Of a stretch of 64,000 nucleotides of DNA, positions 7,693-16,800 are shown in pieces; the stretch's first letter is position 1; every line of letters starts with the position of its first letter. The stretch is taken from the NCBI RefSeq assembly GCF_900101125.1, contig NZ_FNFL01000008.1:110309-174308 (forward strand). Direction: 5' to 3'. Below the pieces are notes generated by a model that was given only the letters and a program-made list of their open reading frames with translations, ran no database searches and was not told the origin of the DNA. Origin of the DNA: Sediminibacillus albus. Its GTDB lineage: Bacteria; Bacillota; Bacilli; Bacillales; Amphibacillaceae. The translations under genes were made by a program, and so were the position numbers.

Positions 7693-8616
7693 ATGGAGAA
7701 TAAAGTGGCTTTATCAGCTAGGGATCGATTGATTAAATCAAAAAAGAACAATTCTTATGGTGAATTAAGGGGAAAAATTCTGGTTACATTGTGCGCCTTG
7801 ATAATGATCACAGCCACAATATCCGTGACAGTCTTTTTAACCACCAAAGGACTTCAATCATTCTTAGTGAATAGTGTAAGTCCCATTGAGTTCTTAACTA
7901 GTACCAATTGGAATCCATTGGGAGATAACCCTGGCTATGGGGCGTTCCCATTTATTTTCGGTTCTCTTGCGGTAACCTTCTTATCCGCCTTAATAGCTGC
8001 ACCGATTGGAATTGGAGGAGCTATCTTTATGTCGGAGATAGCCCCGTCATGGGGGAAGAAAGTTTTACAGCCAGTCATCGAACTGCTGGTCGGAATTCCG
8101 TCTGTTGTTTATGGATTCATAGGGCTTACAGTTTTAGTGCCTTTTATTAGAGAATACTCATCAGGAACAGGGTTTAGTATCCTTGCCGGAACAATTGTCT
8201 TATCTATAATGATCCTTCCGACAATCACCACGATTGCTACGGATGCCATGGGGTCATTGCCCAATAGTTTAAGAGAAGGTTCTTTAGCGCTGGGTGCTAC
8301 TCGCTGGCAGACTATAAAAAAAGTATTAATCCCTGCTGCATTGCCTTCACTGCTGACAGCAGTGGTTTTGGGAATGGCGCGGGCATTTGGAGAAGCTTTG
8401 GCTGTTCAGATGGTGATTGGAAATGTGAGGGCACTGCCTTCAAGTCTCCTGGATCCATCAGCCACTTTGACCACGATTATTACGTTGAATATGGGCCATA
8501 CAACCTATGGAAGCATCGAGAATAACACATTATGGTCGATGGGATTAATATTATTAATTATTTCATTCGTGTTTATTTTGATTGTCAGATACTTGTCGTC
8601 TAGGAGGAAAATATAA
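7693..8616 (+). CDS. pstC: Phosphate ABC transporter permease PstC
   Basis: A 307-aa membrane permease that with PstA forms the phosphate channel. About six hydrophobic segments are visible. The binding-protein-dependent permease EAA-type loop is present (REGSLALGATRWQTIKKVL region). ATG at 7693 is chosen because GGGGTG lies 7 nt upstream; a TTG at 7660 in the same frame falls inside the stem-loop and has no ribosome site. The stop overlaps the pstA start by one base (TAATG), so the two are translationally coupled. Confidence 0.95.
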   Translation: MENKVALSARDRLIKSKKNNSYGELRGKILVTLCALIMITATISVTVFLTTKGLQSFLVNSVSPIEFLTSTNWNPLGDNPGYGAFPFIFGSLAVTFLSALIAAPIGIGGAIFMSEIAPSWGKKVLQPVIELLVGIPSVVYGFIGLTVLVPFIREYSSGTGFSILAGTIVLSIMILPTITTIATDAMGSLPNSLREGSLALGATRWQTIKKVLIPAALPSLLTAVVLGMARAFGEALAVQMVIGNVRALPSSLLDPSATLTTIITLNMGHTTYGSIENNTLWSMGLILLIISFVFILIVRYLSSRRKI

Positions 8617-9503
8617 TGAACAGCAAGATAGCAGACAGAATTGCCACAGGTATATTTACCTCATTAGCATTGATAATCGTTGCCGTACTTGTTGCACTAT
8701 TTTCGTTTATTTTGATTAGGGGAGTGCCGCAGATTTCCTGGGAATTCCTGACTACTCCATCAAGTACAGTGCGGGAGGGCGGCGGTATCAGGGATCAACT
8801 ATTCAACTCTTTCTATATTTTATTTATTACGATGTTGATTACTGTCCCATTAGGAGTTTGCGGCGGAATTTATATGGCAGAGTATGCAAAACCAGGGAAG
8901 ATCACTAACTTCATCAGATCTTGTATAGAGATGCTGGCTTCATTGCCGTCCATTGTCGTTGGAATGTTTGGTTTACTTGTCTTTGTCAATACAACTGGAT
9001 GGGGCTATACAATAATTGGCGGTGCATTAGCTTTGACGATATTTAATATTCCAGTAATGGTTCGCGTTAGTGAAGACGCAATCCGTACCGTGCCGCCTGA
9101 ACAGAAAGAAGCTGGTTTGGCGCTTGGCATTACCCATTGGCATACCATTAAAACCGTGCTGATTCCTTCCGCTTTCCCCGGGATTTTAACCGGTGCGATT
9201 TTAGCGTCTGGACGAGTGTTCGGAGAGGCTGCAGCACTGCTTTTCACAGCGGGATTATCAACTCCGAGGCTTGATTATCTGGATTTAAATCCTTTTTCGG
9301 AGACATCGCCCTTAAACATCTTCAGGCCGGCCGAAACGCTTGCTGTTCATATTTGGTCAGTAAATACTAATGGGATTATGCCTGATATTAGAGAAATTGC
9401 CAATGGATCTTCTGCTGTCCTTGTATTATCTGTATTGGTTTTTAATCTGTTGGCTAGATGGCTTGGCAGTATCGTCCACAAAAAAGTCACTGCCAGTAAA
9501 TAA
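8616..9503 (+). CDS. pstA: Phosphate ABC transporter permease PstA
   Basis: A 295-aa polytopic permease and partner of PstC. The EAA-type cytoplasmic loop around [18 protein letters not shown] contacts the PstB ATPases. RBS AGGAGGAAA lies in the end of pstC. It is followed 20 nt later by pstB1. Confidence 0.95.
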   Translation: MNSKIADRIATGIFTSLALIIVAVLVALFSFILIRGVPQISWEFLTTPSSTVREGGGIRDQLFNSFYILFITMLITVPLGVCGGIYMAEYAKPGKITNFIRSCIEMLASLPSIVVGMFGLLVFVNTTGWGYTIIGGALALTIFNIPVMVRVSEDAIRTVPPEQKEAGLALGITHWHTIKTVLIPSAFPGILTGAILASGRVFGEAAALLFTAGLSTPRLDYLDLNPFSETSPLNIFRPAETLAVHIWSVNTNGIMPDIREIANGSSAVLVLSVLVFNLLARWLGSIVHKKVTASK

Positions 9504-9523
9504 TTAAAGATAGAGGGGTATTA

Positions 9524-10348
9524 ATGATGGCAAGTACTATTACGATTGAACCTCAAACAAATAAAAATAAAAAAAGAGAAATAGATAAGCAAAAAGATAC
9601 GATATTAGAAATTAAGGACTTAAGCATTTTTTATGGGGATAATCAGGCAGTCAAACACGCCACATTTGATATTGACGAGCATGCTATTACAGCTTTGATT
9701 GGACCTTCAGGCTGCGGGAAATCTACCTTCCTTCGGGGGATTAACAGAATGAACGACTTAATCCCGATCGCCAGAAATGAAGGTCAAATAATTTACGAGG
9801 ATATTAACTTATTAGATAAAAACATTAATACCATTGCTTTACGTAAAGAAATAGGCATGGTGTTTCAAAAACCGAATCCTTTTCCTAAATCGGTCTATAA
9901 CAACATTACCCACGCCCTGAAATTTTATGGGAAAAGAAAAAAGAAGCAGTTAGATGAAGTGGTCGAAGAAAGCTTGCGAAAAGCCGCCCTTTGGGATGAA
10001 GTCAAAGATCGTCTGCATGAGTCGGCCTTCTCCTTATCAGGGGGACAGCAGCAGCGGCTTTGCATAGCAAGAACGCTGGCGATGAAACCGAACGTGTTAT
10101 TGCTCGATGAGCCATCATCCGCATTAGATCCTATTTCTAACGCGAAAATTGAAGAGTTGATTTTGCAGCTAAAAGAAGATTATTCAATCATTATTGTTAC
10201 CCACAATATGCAGCAGGCTTCAAGGATATCTGATAAAACGGCGTTCTTTCTAAATGGCTCGGTTATTGAATATGATGAAACGGAAAAGATATTTACCAAT
10301 CCGGCACACGGAAAAACCGAAGACTATATTTCTGGAAGATTCGGATAG
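9524..10348 (+). CDS. pstB: Phosphate ABC transporter ATPase PstB (first copy)
   Basis: A 274-aa cytoplasmic ATPase that powers PstCA. Walker [10 protein letters not shown], signature [12 protein letters not shown], Walker [14 protein letters not shown], and the switch histidine in VTHNMQQA are all present. The N-terminus has about 20 extra Lys-rich residues compared with the second copy. Two adjacent ATGs (9524, 9527) follow GAGGGG and either may be used. It forms a tandem pair with the next gene, like pstBA/pstBB in B. subtilis. Confidence 0.95.
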   Translation: MMASTITIEPQTNKNKKREIDKQKDTILEIKDLSIFYGDNQAVKHATFDIDEHAITALIGPSGCGKSTFLRGINRMNDLIPIARNEGQIIYEDINLLDKNINTIALRKEIGMVFQKPNPFPKSVYNNITHALKFYGKRKKKQLDEVVEESLRKAALWDEVKDRLHESAFSLSGGQQQRLCIARTLAMKPNVLLLDEPSSALDPISNAKIEELILQLKEDYSIIIVTHNMQQASRISDKTAFFLNGSVIEYDETEKIFTNPAHGKTEDYISGRFG

Positions 10349-10360
10349 GGGGATAAAAAG

Positions 10361-11137
10361 ATGACTGAGACAATAACTGAACATAAAACGGTGTTTGATG
10401 TAAAAGACATGAATTTATGGTACGGAAATACACAGGCACTTAAAAATTTAAACTTGGAAATACCCGAAAATCAGGTAACGGCTATTATTGGTCCTTCAGG
10501 CTGTGGCAAGTCTACGTTTATCAAGACCCTTAATTTAATGATAACAAGAGTACCGGGTGTTCATATGTCTGGAGACATTTTATTTAACAGCCAAAATATC
10601 TTAAAAGATAGGATCGATTTAGTTAACCTTAGAAAGCAGATTGGCATGATCTTTCAAAAAGGCAATCCCTTCCCTCAATCCGTTTACGATAATGTTGCAT
10701 ATGGTCCGAGAATCCATGGAGTAAAAAAGAAAAAGCAGCTGGATGAGATAGTAGAAAGTTCTTTAAAAGATGTAGCCTTGTGGGACGAAGTGAAGGATCG
10801 CTTAAACAGTTCTGCGCTTGGTTTATCTGGCGGCCAGCAGCAGCGTCTTTGTATTGCAAGAACGATTGCCACTAAGCCGCGGGTAGTTTTAATGGATGAG
10901 CCTACATCTGCCCTTGATCCCGTTTCTACTCTTAGAATTGAACAGTTGATTTCTGAACTTAAGAATCAATATACAATCGTTATTGTCACCCATAATATGC
11001 AGCAAGCTGCCAGAATATCTGATCAAACGGCGTTTTTTCTACATGGTGAAATCATAGAATCCACCGATACAGGTAGTTTGTTTTCTGTGCCAGTCGACAG
11101 ACGCACGGAAGACTATATTTCAGGTCGGTTTGGATAA
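10361..11137 (+). CDS. pstB: Phosphate ABC transporter ATPase PstB (second copy)
   Basis: A 258-aa paralogue of the preceding ATPase. Walker [10 protein letters not shown], signature [12 protein letters not shown] and Walker [14 protein letters not shown] are intact, and both copies end in EDYISGRFG. The pair arose by tandem duplication that is old in this lineage, since the two differ throughout. RBS is AGGGGG, 12 nt after the first copy. Both copies look functional. Confidence 0.95.
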   Translation: MTETITEHKTVFDVKDMNLWYGNTQALKNLNLEIPENQVTAIIGPSGCGKSTFIKTLNLMITRVPGVHMSGDILFNSQNILKDRIDLVNLRKQIGMIFQKGNPFPQSVYDNVAYGPRIHGVKKKKQLDEIVESSLKDVALWDEVKDRLNSSALGLSGGQQQRLCIARTIATKPRVVLMDEPTSALDPVSTLRIEQLISELKNQYTIVIVTHNMQQAARISDQTAFFLHGEIIESTDTGSLFSVPVDRRTEDYISGRFG

Positions 11138-11159
11138 ACTTTAGGAAAGAGGGATATCG

Positions 11160-11819
11160 ATGGTTGCAAGAGAACAGTTCCAGGTAGAGTTGTCAAAATT
11201 ACGAGGGGATATTATTAGTCTCGCGCATGAGACGGAGAAGCTTCTCGAAAAATCATTAGAGGCTTTATATAACCAGGACATTGACATGGCTAACGATATT
11301 ATCTCGTATGATACAAAGCTCGACCAAAAAGAGCTGAAAATTAATGAAGATGCTATATTGCTTATCGCGCGGCAGCAGCCAGTTGCTACCGATCTCAGAA
11401 GGCTGATCATCGCTTTGAGAATTTCTTCCGATTTAGAGCGGATGGGGGATAACGCTAAAAACATAGCTAAGTCAACCATTCACTTAGGAGAAGAACATGG
11501 TTTAACCATTCACCCGGCATTAACAGACATGAAAAATATCGCATTAAAAATGGTTGATCTTTCCATCAAGGCTTTTGAATATGAAGATATCACATTGGCC
11601 AGAAAGTTATCGGAGCTAGATGATCTGGTCGACAGTATGTATGGAGAAATTATTAGAGAAATGCTCGAGGAAACAGCTACCAATCCACAAAAAATTCAAC
11701 ATATCATGCAAATGGCGTTTAGTGCCAGATATATTGAACGTTTTGCGGACCATACAACAAATATCGGAGAAAGCATTCTTTACTTGGTCAAAGGAGAGAC
11801 ATTAAATTTAAATGAATAA
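11160..11819 (+). CDS. phoU: Phosphate signalling protein PhoU
   Basis: A 219-aa all-helical cytoplasmic protein with two PhoU repeats. Metal-binding-type motifs are visible in each half (SSDLERMGDNAKNIA; ARYIERFADHTTNIGE). The family adjusts Pst activity and PhoR/PhoP signalling so that excess phosphate is not imported. Start ATG follows AGGAAAGAGGG. Last gene of the pst operon. Notably, B. subtilis 168 has no phoU in its pst operon, so this arrangement is more like other Firmicutes. Confidence 0.93.
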   Translation: MVAREQFQVELSKLRGDIISLAHETEKLLEKSLEALYNQDIDMANDIISYDTKLDQKELKINEDAILLIARQQPVATDLRRLIIALRISSDLERMGDNAKNIAKSTIHLGEEHGLTIHPALTDMKNIALKMVDLSIKAFEYEDITLARKLSELDDLVDSMYGEIIREMLEETATNPQKIQHIMQMAFSARYIERFADHTTNIGESILYLVKGETLNLNE

Positions 11820-11820
11820 A

Positions 11821-11854
11821 CCAAACGAACACATCTTCCGATGTGTTCGTTTGG
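11821..11854. terminator. Bidirectional terminator phoU / yqzC
   Basis: A perfect 15-bp stem CCAAACGAACACATC / GATGTGTTCGTTTGG with a 4-nt loop sits between convergent genes. T runs are weak on both sides, so efficiency is uncertain. Confidence 0.7.
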
Positions 11855-12334
11855 TTACTGACCGGTAATTTCATTCGCTATTTCCTGATAAGTCATGCTT
11901 TCGTGAATGGTGAACTGGCCAATTTGAACTTTAGTACTATAATTTTTATCAATTAAATAACTCGTAAAGCTCTGTTTGTCTTCAATTATGCCAGATTGAT
12001 AAAGGACATCTACTATTTCTTCCGTTGATGTTCCTGATTCAATTTCTAACTCTATACTTTCGGGACTATCCTCAGCTTGTTGTTTTTCAGCCTGGCTGTT
12101 CTCTTCTGTTTGCTCTTCTTCCTTTTGCTTCTGTTGTTCGTTTGATTGGCGTTCCGCTTGTATTTCATCAGCTGATTTAACAACATAGCCTTCCTGTTCT
12201 AAGTGATTGATCATATCTGAGGCTGTCATATCCTTGGCTGGTTCGTTTTTATTTCCGTCAAAATAGAAGGCAAATGCCAACAATAGCGTGGCTGCCAAAA
12301 GGCCTAGGGCAAAAGCCCGGATTGGTTGTTTCAT
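11855..12334 (-). CDS. yqzC: YqzC-like membrane protein with MltG-type LysM-like domain
   Basis: A 159-aa protein: an N-terminal membrane segment (about 5-25), a Gln/Glu-rich linker (50-90), then a C-terminal domain whose spacing (ESGTSTEEIVDVLYQSGII ... GQFTIHESMTYQEIANEI) resembles the LysM-like N-terminal subdomain of the endolytic transglycosylase MltG (YceG family). The catalytic Glu domain of MltG is absent, so it cannot be a lytic enzyme by itself. Position between pst-phoU and yqzD/rpmG matches yqzC of B. subtilis. Function unknown; a wall- or divisome-associated binding role is only a guess. Confidence 0.65.
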   Translation of the reverse strand: MKQPIRAFALGLLAATLLLAFAFYFDGNKNEPAKDMTASDMINHLEQEGYVVKSADEIQAERQSNEQQKQKEEEQTEENSQAEKQQAEDSPESIELEIESGTSTEEIVDVLYQSGIIEDKQSFTSYLIDKNYSTKVQIGQFTIHESMTYQEIANEITGQ

Positions 12335-12345
12335 GATAATACTCC

Positions 12346-12705
12346 TTATCTCTCAGAGGAAAACTGATTAATGATAGAAAAGACATCATGTTCACTCAAC
12401 GATGTTTCTCTTGCTATTTGATCGATGTCTTTCCCTTGACGGTTCATCTCGACTATTTTTTGAAACATCGGTGGTTGGTTTTTGTCGACTGCCGGTATTG
12501 TTTCTTCCATAAAACCGAGATCATCTGTCAATAATTCTTCTTCCAGTATCTTGATTTTTTTCTTGAGTTGGTAGGACTCCTGCATCGAAGAGATGGAAAA
12601 TTGCTCTAATTGGCTTTCGATATTCTTAAATCTGTCGTTCAGAAAAAAAGACATTATCAGCAGGATAATTGCGACTGCAAGAAGGGTAGAAATGGTATAA
12701 ACCAT
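12346..12705 (-). CDS. yqzD: YqzD-like small membrane protein
   Basis: A 119-aa protein with one N-terminal membrane anchor (4-23), a coiled-coil-like stretch (about 25-55) and a C-terminal helix-turn-helix-like segment ([18 protein letters not shown]). This looks like an intracellular DNA- or protein-binding tail on a membrane anchor. Upstream gene of the two-gene yqzD-yqzC unit, separated by 11 nt. Position matches yqzD of B. subtilis. No established function. Confidence 0.65.
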   Translation of the reverse strand: MVYTISTLLAVAIILLIMSFFLNDRFKNIESQLEQFSISSMQESYQLKKKIKILEEELLTDDLGFMEETIPAVDKNQPPMFQKIVEMNRQGKDIDQIARETSLSEHDVFSIINQFSSER

Positions 12706-12804
12706 GGTGATTCCTCATTTCTTTCGTAATTTAGAAGGTAACGACCTTAAGTTAGCCTAACAGAAGACAGAGAACAACAAAAGGTGTTCTCCCATATATT
12801 TCTT

Positions 12805-12826
12805 TTGGAAAAATTAATTTTTCCAA
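12805..12826. repeat. Perfect 22-bp palindrome in divergent intergenic region
   Basis: TTGGAAAAATTAATTTTTCC plus AA forms an uninterrupted inverted repeat about 100 bp upstream of the yqzD start and 160 bp upstream of rpmG. It has no loop and looks like an operator for a dimeric regulator, not a hairpin. No regulator is recognised. The rest of the 281-bp gap (12706-12986) is AT-rich and shows nothing else certain. Confidence 0.4.
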
Positions 12827-12986
12827 TTGTGTCCATAGTCAGTTATACCATACAATCGTCGTAATTTGAATGCTTTTCTATCTAAGTGGTTGATATTTCG
12901 TTATTTATTTGATAGTATTATTAAGTCTGAAAAAAGATATGAATTGAAATGTTGATTACATTTGAAGAGGTTTGGAGGGATAACGA

Positions 12987-13136
12987 ATGCGTGTTAACAT
13001 TACACTTGCTTGCACCGAAACAGGTGACCGCAATTATATTACCACTAAAAACAAGCGTAAGCATCCTGAACGTTTAGAGCTTAAAAAATATTCTCCACGT
13101 TTGCGTAAATATACGTTGCATCGTGAAACAAAATAA
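12987..13136 (+). CDS. rpmG: 50S ribosomal protein L33, cysteine-poor form
   Basis: A 49-aa basic protein of the large ribosomal subunit, recognised by [18 protein letters not shown], by [20 protein letters not shown], and by its position before yqgN. Of the four cysteines that bind zinc in the C+ form only Cys9 remains; Thr12, Ser36 and Leu39 replace the rest, so this copy cannot hold the zinc ribbon. Such C- forms let cells spare zinc. RBS GGAGGG lies 8 nt upstream. A terminator follows. It is too short for usual ORF cut-offs. Confidence 0.93.
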   Translation: MRVNITLACTETGDRNYITTKNKRKHPERLELKKYSPRLRKYTLHRETK

Positions 13137-13180
13137 TCATACGGTTAATGAAGGGGCAACCCGGAGATCGTGTGGGATGA

Positions 13181-13214
13181 AAACTCTTACCAATGTCTGG
13201 TAAGGGTTTTTTAT
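13181..13214 (+). terminator. Terminator of rpmG
   Basis: CTCTTACC / GGTAAGGG stem with a 7-nt loop followed by TTTTTT, about 45 nt after the stop. Confidence 0.85.
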
Positions 13215-13253
13215 CATATAGACACATAAGTATACATAGGGCTGGTGAGAAAT

Positions 13254-13811
13254 ATGGATAAGCAGAACTTAAGAATCCAGGCAAAAAGAATGCTCAAAAA
13301 CCTCCCTTCCGAACGAAGGCGGGCTATTGAGGAAGGGATAGCAAGGCATCTATTCGACTCCTCATTCTGGCAATCAGCTGATATGGTAGCACTGACCGTT
13401 TCACAAAAACATGAATGGGATACCAGCACCATCATTGAACAAGCGTGGAAGGAAAACAAAACAGTATGTGTGCCAAAATGCTTTCCTGCCAAGCCGGAAT
13501 TAGTTTTTTATCAATTGCAATCTTACAGCCAATTAGAGTGTGTCTATATGGACTTGTTAGAACCAAATCCTGAGTTGACTTGTCCCATAGATAAGCAAAG
13601 GATTGACTTAGTAATCGTTCCTGGTTTGTTTTTTGATCGTGACGGATACAGAGTTGGCTATGGCGGTGGTTATTATGACCGTTATTTAGCTGGTTTTCAA
13701 AATCTTACGCTAGCTTTGACTAGCAACGAGCAAATGATTGAAGAATGTCCGCGGGATGATTATGACATACCGGTAGATCATATCATTACAGAGGATGGTT
13801 TGCTTTTTTAA
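13254..13811 (+). CDS. yqgN: 5-formyltetrahydrofolate cyclo-ligase
   Basis: A 185-aa cytoplasmic enzyme that returns 5-formyl-THF to 5,10-methenyl-THF using ATP. The family blocks are visible: an N-terminal Lys/Arg-rich helix, VPKCFPAKPELVFY, and the C-terminal glycine-rich DRDGYRVGYGGGYYDRYL. ATG 13254 is preferred because GGTGAG lies 5-8 nt upstream; a GTG at 13245 in frame overlaps that site. Downstream yqgO and gluP follow the B. subtilis order. Confidence 0.92.
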   Translation: MDKQNLRIQAKRMLKNLPSERRRAIEEGIARHLFDSSFWQSADMVALTVSQKHEWDTSTIIEQAWKENKTVCVPKCFPAKPELVFYQLQSYSQLECVYMDLLEPNPELTCPIDKQRIDLVIVPGLFFDRDGYRVGYGGGYYDRYLAGFQNLTLALTSNEQMIEECPRDDYDIPVDHIITEDGLLF

Positions 13812-13887
13812 GTATTGAAAAAGGAAAAGCATAAAATCACGTAATTGTTGCAAACTAACAGCATTCTTAGAAGAAAGGGTGCTGATA

Positions 13888-14076
13888 TTGAGAGCATTTT
13901 TAATTGCTGGTTCTATAATCATTGCCGTAAGTATGGTATTCCAGAAGCGATTTAAGATACTTAATGCTTTATTGGCAGTAAACACATTAAGAAAATTGGC
14001 TGTTACAGTATCAATGAATATGCCTTATGTTAGGGCGAAGATTCTGCCTGCTATTTTGGGACGTTCAGCATCATAA
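13888..14076 (+). CDS. yqgO: YqgO-like small membrane protein
   Basis: A 62-aa protein with one hydrophobic N-terminal segment and a basic remainder. It sits between yqgN and gluP, exactly where yqgO is in B. subtilis. A TTG start at 13888 is chosen because GAAAGGGTG lies 6-9 nt upstream; a GTG at 13879 would leave no spacing. The stop codon lies inside the terminator hairpin that follows. Function unknown. Confidence 0.6.
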   Translation: MRAFLIAGSIIIAVSMVFQKRFKILNALLAVNTLRKLAVTVSMNMPYVRAKILPAILGRSAS

Positions 14077-14096
14077 GCTGAGCGTTTCTTTTTTTG
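14060..14096 (+). terminator. Terminator overlapping the yqgO stop
   Basis: ACGTTCAGC / GCTGAGCGT stem (one G-T pair) with loop ATCATAA containing the yqgO stop codon, then TTTCTTTTTTTG. Confidence 0.85.
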
Positions 14097-14204
14097 TTTA
14101 AATACATGCCGGTCGGTTATTTGTGGAAGCATTGGCTGAGGTTCTTTCAATGTAATTGTCCAATCTATCCATGGTATGATGAAAGGGAGAGGGGGAGCGG
14201 CAGC

Positions 14205-15737
14205 ATGCATTTACAAGAAGAGTATTACTTTTTGCGCTTATCTGAAGACCTGGTCGATAACCATGGTTTTGAATTACTCCATATAGAGAAAGATAACCAG
14301 GAAATCTGGATGGAAAAACAAATAAAAGACACTTCTCATGTCGTCCGGCTGTACCATCAAAGCTTTGATTGGAAAAACCACTTAAAGAAAGATATTGCGA
14401 CAGTCATCTACAAGGTTAAAAACCTTCGGAAACTACTGCTCGGCAGAAAAGTGAAGATTCATAATGTATATGTATCCACACACGCTCCTGTCGATGAGTG
14501 GGAATCAATAAAAAAACCATTAATAGTAAAAGATAGGAAACCAATAGAAATGCAAGTGTACTATTTGGACGATATTAGGATAGAAACGGAAAAAAGCCGT
14601 TTGTATGAGGATTTGGGCATTGATCATCTTCCAATTTCAATCCCTTCCAAAGAAGAGGAAATGGAGGCAACTACGGAAGAAGTAAGAGGCAGGCTGCGGG
14701 AACAGTTGTATATCAGGAATAAAGAAGAAGCCGCCGTTTTTCATCAAGGGAAACCCTTGGTTACATATATCCTTCTGGCTTTAAATATACTTATGTTTCT
14801 GTTATTGGAACAAAAAGGCGGCAGCCTGAACACAAATACATTGATAGAATTCGGAGCCAAATACAATCCTGCTATATTAGAAGGGGAATGGTGGCGGATT
14901 ATATCTTCGATGTTTCTTCATATAGGCTTTCTGCATTTAGCCATGAATATGCTTGCGCTATATTATTTAGGCAGTGCAGTAGAACGGATTTATGGCAATT
15001 ACCGGTTTACTTTCATTTATTTATTGGCGGGCATTTCCGGTGGGTTATCCAGCTTTGCGTTTAATATACAGATTTCAGCAGGAGCTTCTGGAGCTATTTT
15101 TGGATTATTTGGAGCGTTGCTATTTTTTGGAGTTTTATATAAGAAATTATTTTTCCAGACAATGGGCTGGAGCCTGTTATTTATTTTAGGCGTCAACATT
15201 GTTTTAGGATTGGCTGTGCCTCAAATCGATAATGGAGCACATTTAGGTGGACTGTCCGGCGGTTTTCTGGCATCTGGGATTGTTTCTTTGCCCAAGAAAC
15301 AAAAATGGGGCTCCCAGCTTGCTGCATTGCTTCTATATACTAGTTTGATTTGTACTTTGATTATATATGGGTGGAATTATTCTGCTACAAACTTGCTGCA
15401 GCTTGCCCAGCAGTCATTCCAGGAAGAAAACTATCAGCAGACACTCGCTTATACGAATGAAGGCTTGGATAAAGGGAAAAAATATGAGGCTGAATTATTA
15501 TTTTACCGATCCCTTGCCCATTTAAATCTTGACCATACGCAAGAGAGCATCAGCGATTTGGAGAAATGCGTGGAAATAAAGCCTGATTTTGCAGAGGCTC
15601 ATTATAATCTTGCATTATTGTATATGAACAATGGAAAAGGAGAGAAGGCAAAACAGCACGCTGACAAAGCAAGCAGACTCCAGCCGGATAACGAAAACTT
15701 CTCTTCATTGAATCAACGGTTATCAAAGGATGGGTAA
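14205..15737 (+). CDS. gluP: Rhomboid family intramembrane serine protease GluP
   Basis: A 510-aa polytopic protein: a cytoplasmic N-terminal domain (1-180), a rhomboid core with about seven membrane segments (180-400), and C-terminal TPR repeats (about 405-500). The catalytic dyad is visible: Ser295 in GASGAIFG and His346 in NGAHLGG, 51 residues apart as in B. subtilis GluP (S288/H339). HLAMN contributes the oxyanion-type His/Asn. It cleaves membrane proteins within the bilayer; in B. subtilis it acts with FtsH on the magnesium transporter MgtE. ATG 14205 follows GGGGGAG. The last 25 nt overlap the convergent gene on the other strand. Confidence 0.92.
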   Translation: MHLQEEYYFLRLSEDLVDNHGFELLHIEKDNQEIWMEKQIKDTSHVVRLYHQSFDWKNHLKKDIATVIYKVKNLRKLLLGRKVKIHNVYVSTHAPVDEWESIKKPLIVKDRKPIEMQVYYLDDIRIETEKSRLYEDLGIDHLPISIPSKEEEMEATTEEVRGRLREQLYIRNKEEAAVFHQGKPLVTYILLALNILMFLLLEQKGGSLNTNTLIEFGAKYNPAILEGEWWRIISSMFLHIGFLHLAMNMLALYYLGSAVERIYGNYRFTFIYLLAGISGGLSSFAFNIQISAGASGAIFGLFGALLFFGVLYKKLFFQTMGWSLLFILGVNIVLGLAVPQIDNGAHLGGLSGGFLASGIVSLPKKQKWGSQLAALLLYTSLICTLIIYGWNYSATNLLQLAQQSFQEENYQQTLAYTNEGLDKGKKYEAELLFYRSLAHLNLDHTQESISDLEKCVEIKPDFAEAHYNLALLYMNNGKGEKAKQHADKASRLQPDNENFSSLNQRLSKDG

Positions 15738-16591
15738 TATTGCAGCAGTTGTTGCTTTTCTTCCTTTTCGTCCTGGTAAAGGACAATTAGGTGTTTGCCA
15801 TTATTATCAAATAAAACGAGCGGAATGAACGTATTGATGGGGTGCTGATTACTTTGGGTACCAGTGATCCCCAAAATGTAATTTTTGTAAAGTCCTTCCC
15901 ATAACTGGCCGATTACTTGTTGTGTTTCCTCTATGTTTAGTCCGGGAATTGGTTTTTTCTCGAACTCGTACAGTTCAGTGAGCGGGATAATAGTATAAGT
16001 CTCCGCAGGAATATCAAAGTGGTTGATTAATTGTCTCCAGTGAAAACTTAACTGTTGGTTTGTTGCATGGTCCAATGTGTCCTTCCACTCTTCCTGGCTT
16101 TGATTGAGTGGTTGATCAAAGGACTCTAGTGCGGTATGGGGGGAGTCGATTACATATAACTCATCATAGGACATCGCCTGGATGCTCTTGATTTCGTCAT
16201 CAGGGTAATGCAGTTCTCCATGATGAAAGGTAATCGCTTGGAAATGGCTGCTGTCTTCTCCATGTATTCTGGTTTTTTGTTCAATGGTTTGTCCATTTTC
16301 TTTCCATTTACTTAGAATGCCTTTTAAACGCCCATCGACATATAACAAAGAGACATCCTGTCTTAAATAAATAGCTTTGTCGATGTCAGAGGATGCTTTC
16401 CACTGGACATCATACTCATCTATGTCCACTTCAGATAGGATGTCCAAGTCTGTCATATACTTAGTAAAAGTTAAATCCTCATCTAAGGGAAAATATTTTA
16501 TGACTGCATGATCTTCTTGTCTCATGAAAAACAGATAGATAGCAGAAATTGTTATGATAAAGATGGCAAGATAGATAATTGCTTTTCTCAT
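15713..16591 (-). CDS. Unknown membrane-anchored protein
   Basis: A 292-aa protein with a single N-terminal hydrophobic segment (about 5-24) and an extracytoplasmic-type domain rich in acidic and Gln residues. No domain is recognised. It begins at ATG 16591 behind AAAGGAG and ends inside the 3' end of gluP on the opposite strand, with no terminator between them, so the two transcripts can pair. It is not part of the usual B. subtilis gene order here. Codon use and composition look like the neighbours. Confidence 0.7.
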   Translation of the reverse strand: MRKAIIYLAIFIITISAIYLFFMRQEDHAVIKYFPLDEDLTFTKYMTDLDILSEVDIDEYDVQWKASSDIDKAIYLRQDVSLLYVDGRLKGILSKWKENGQTIEQKTRIHGEDSSHFQAITFHHGELHYPDDEIKSIQAMSYDELYVIDSPHTALESFDQPLNQSQEEWKDTLDHATNQQLSFHWRQLINHFDIPAETYTIIPLTELYEFEKKPIPGLNIEETQQVIGQLWEGLYKNYILGITGTQSNQHPINTFIPLVLFDNNGKHLIVLYQDEKEEKQQLLQYYPSFDNR

Positions 16592-16613
16592 AAAGGATGC
16601 TCCTTTAATTAAC

Positions 16614-16633
16614 GCTTGGTATTTACCAAGCGC
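16614..16633. repeat. Perfect 20-bp palindrome between divergent genes
   Basis: CGCTTGGTA-TT-TACCAAGCG lies 22 bp upstream of the start of the unknown minus-strand gene and about 170 bp upstream of the GerA-type gene. It could be an operator or a small hairpin in the minus-strand leader. No T run. The rest of this 209-bp gap shows no clear promoter. Confidence 0.4.
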
Positions 16634-16800
16634 AATTCCTATAATAAGTGTTTGTTAAGGTATATGTGTTCAAGTTAATTATTATGAAACAGAAGAAACG
16701 ATATCTGATTGACTTCGTCCAAAATTAATTTGTTGAACCTTAGTATGGTAATTGTGTTTCCGTGCAAAATACTAATTAATAAACCAATTAGGATGAGACC

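Noticed and set aside
9524..11137. Second pstB as an assembly duplication
   Set aside because: The two genes differ clearly along their length and have different N-termini; tandem pstB copies are normal in Bacillaceae.
12706..12986. Zur operator before rpmG
   Set aside because: A half site like TCGTAAT is present (about 12850) but its second half does not match.
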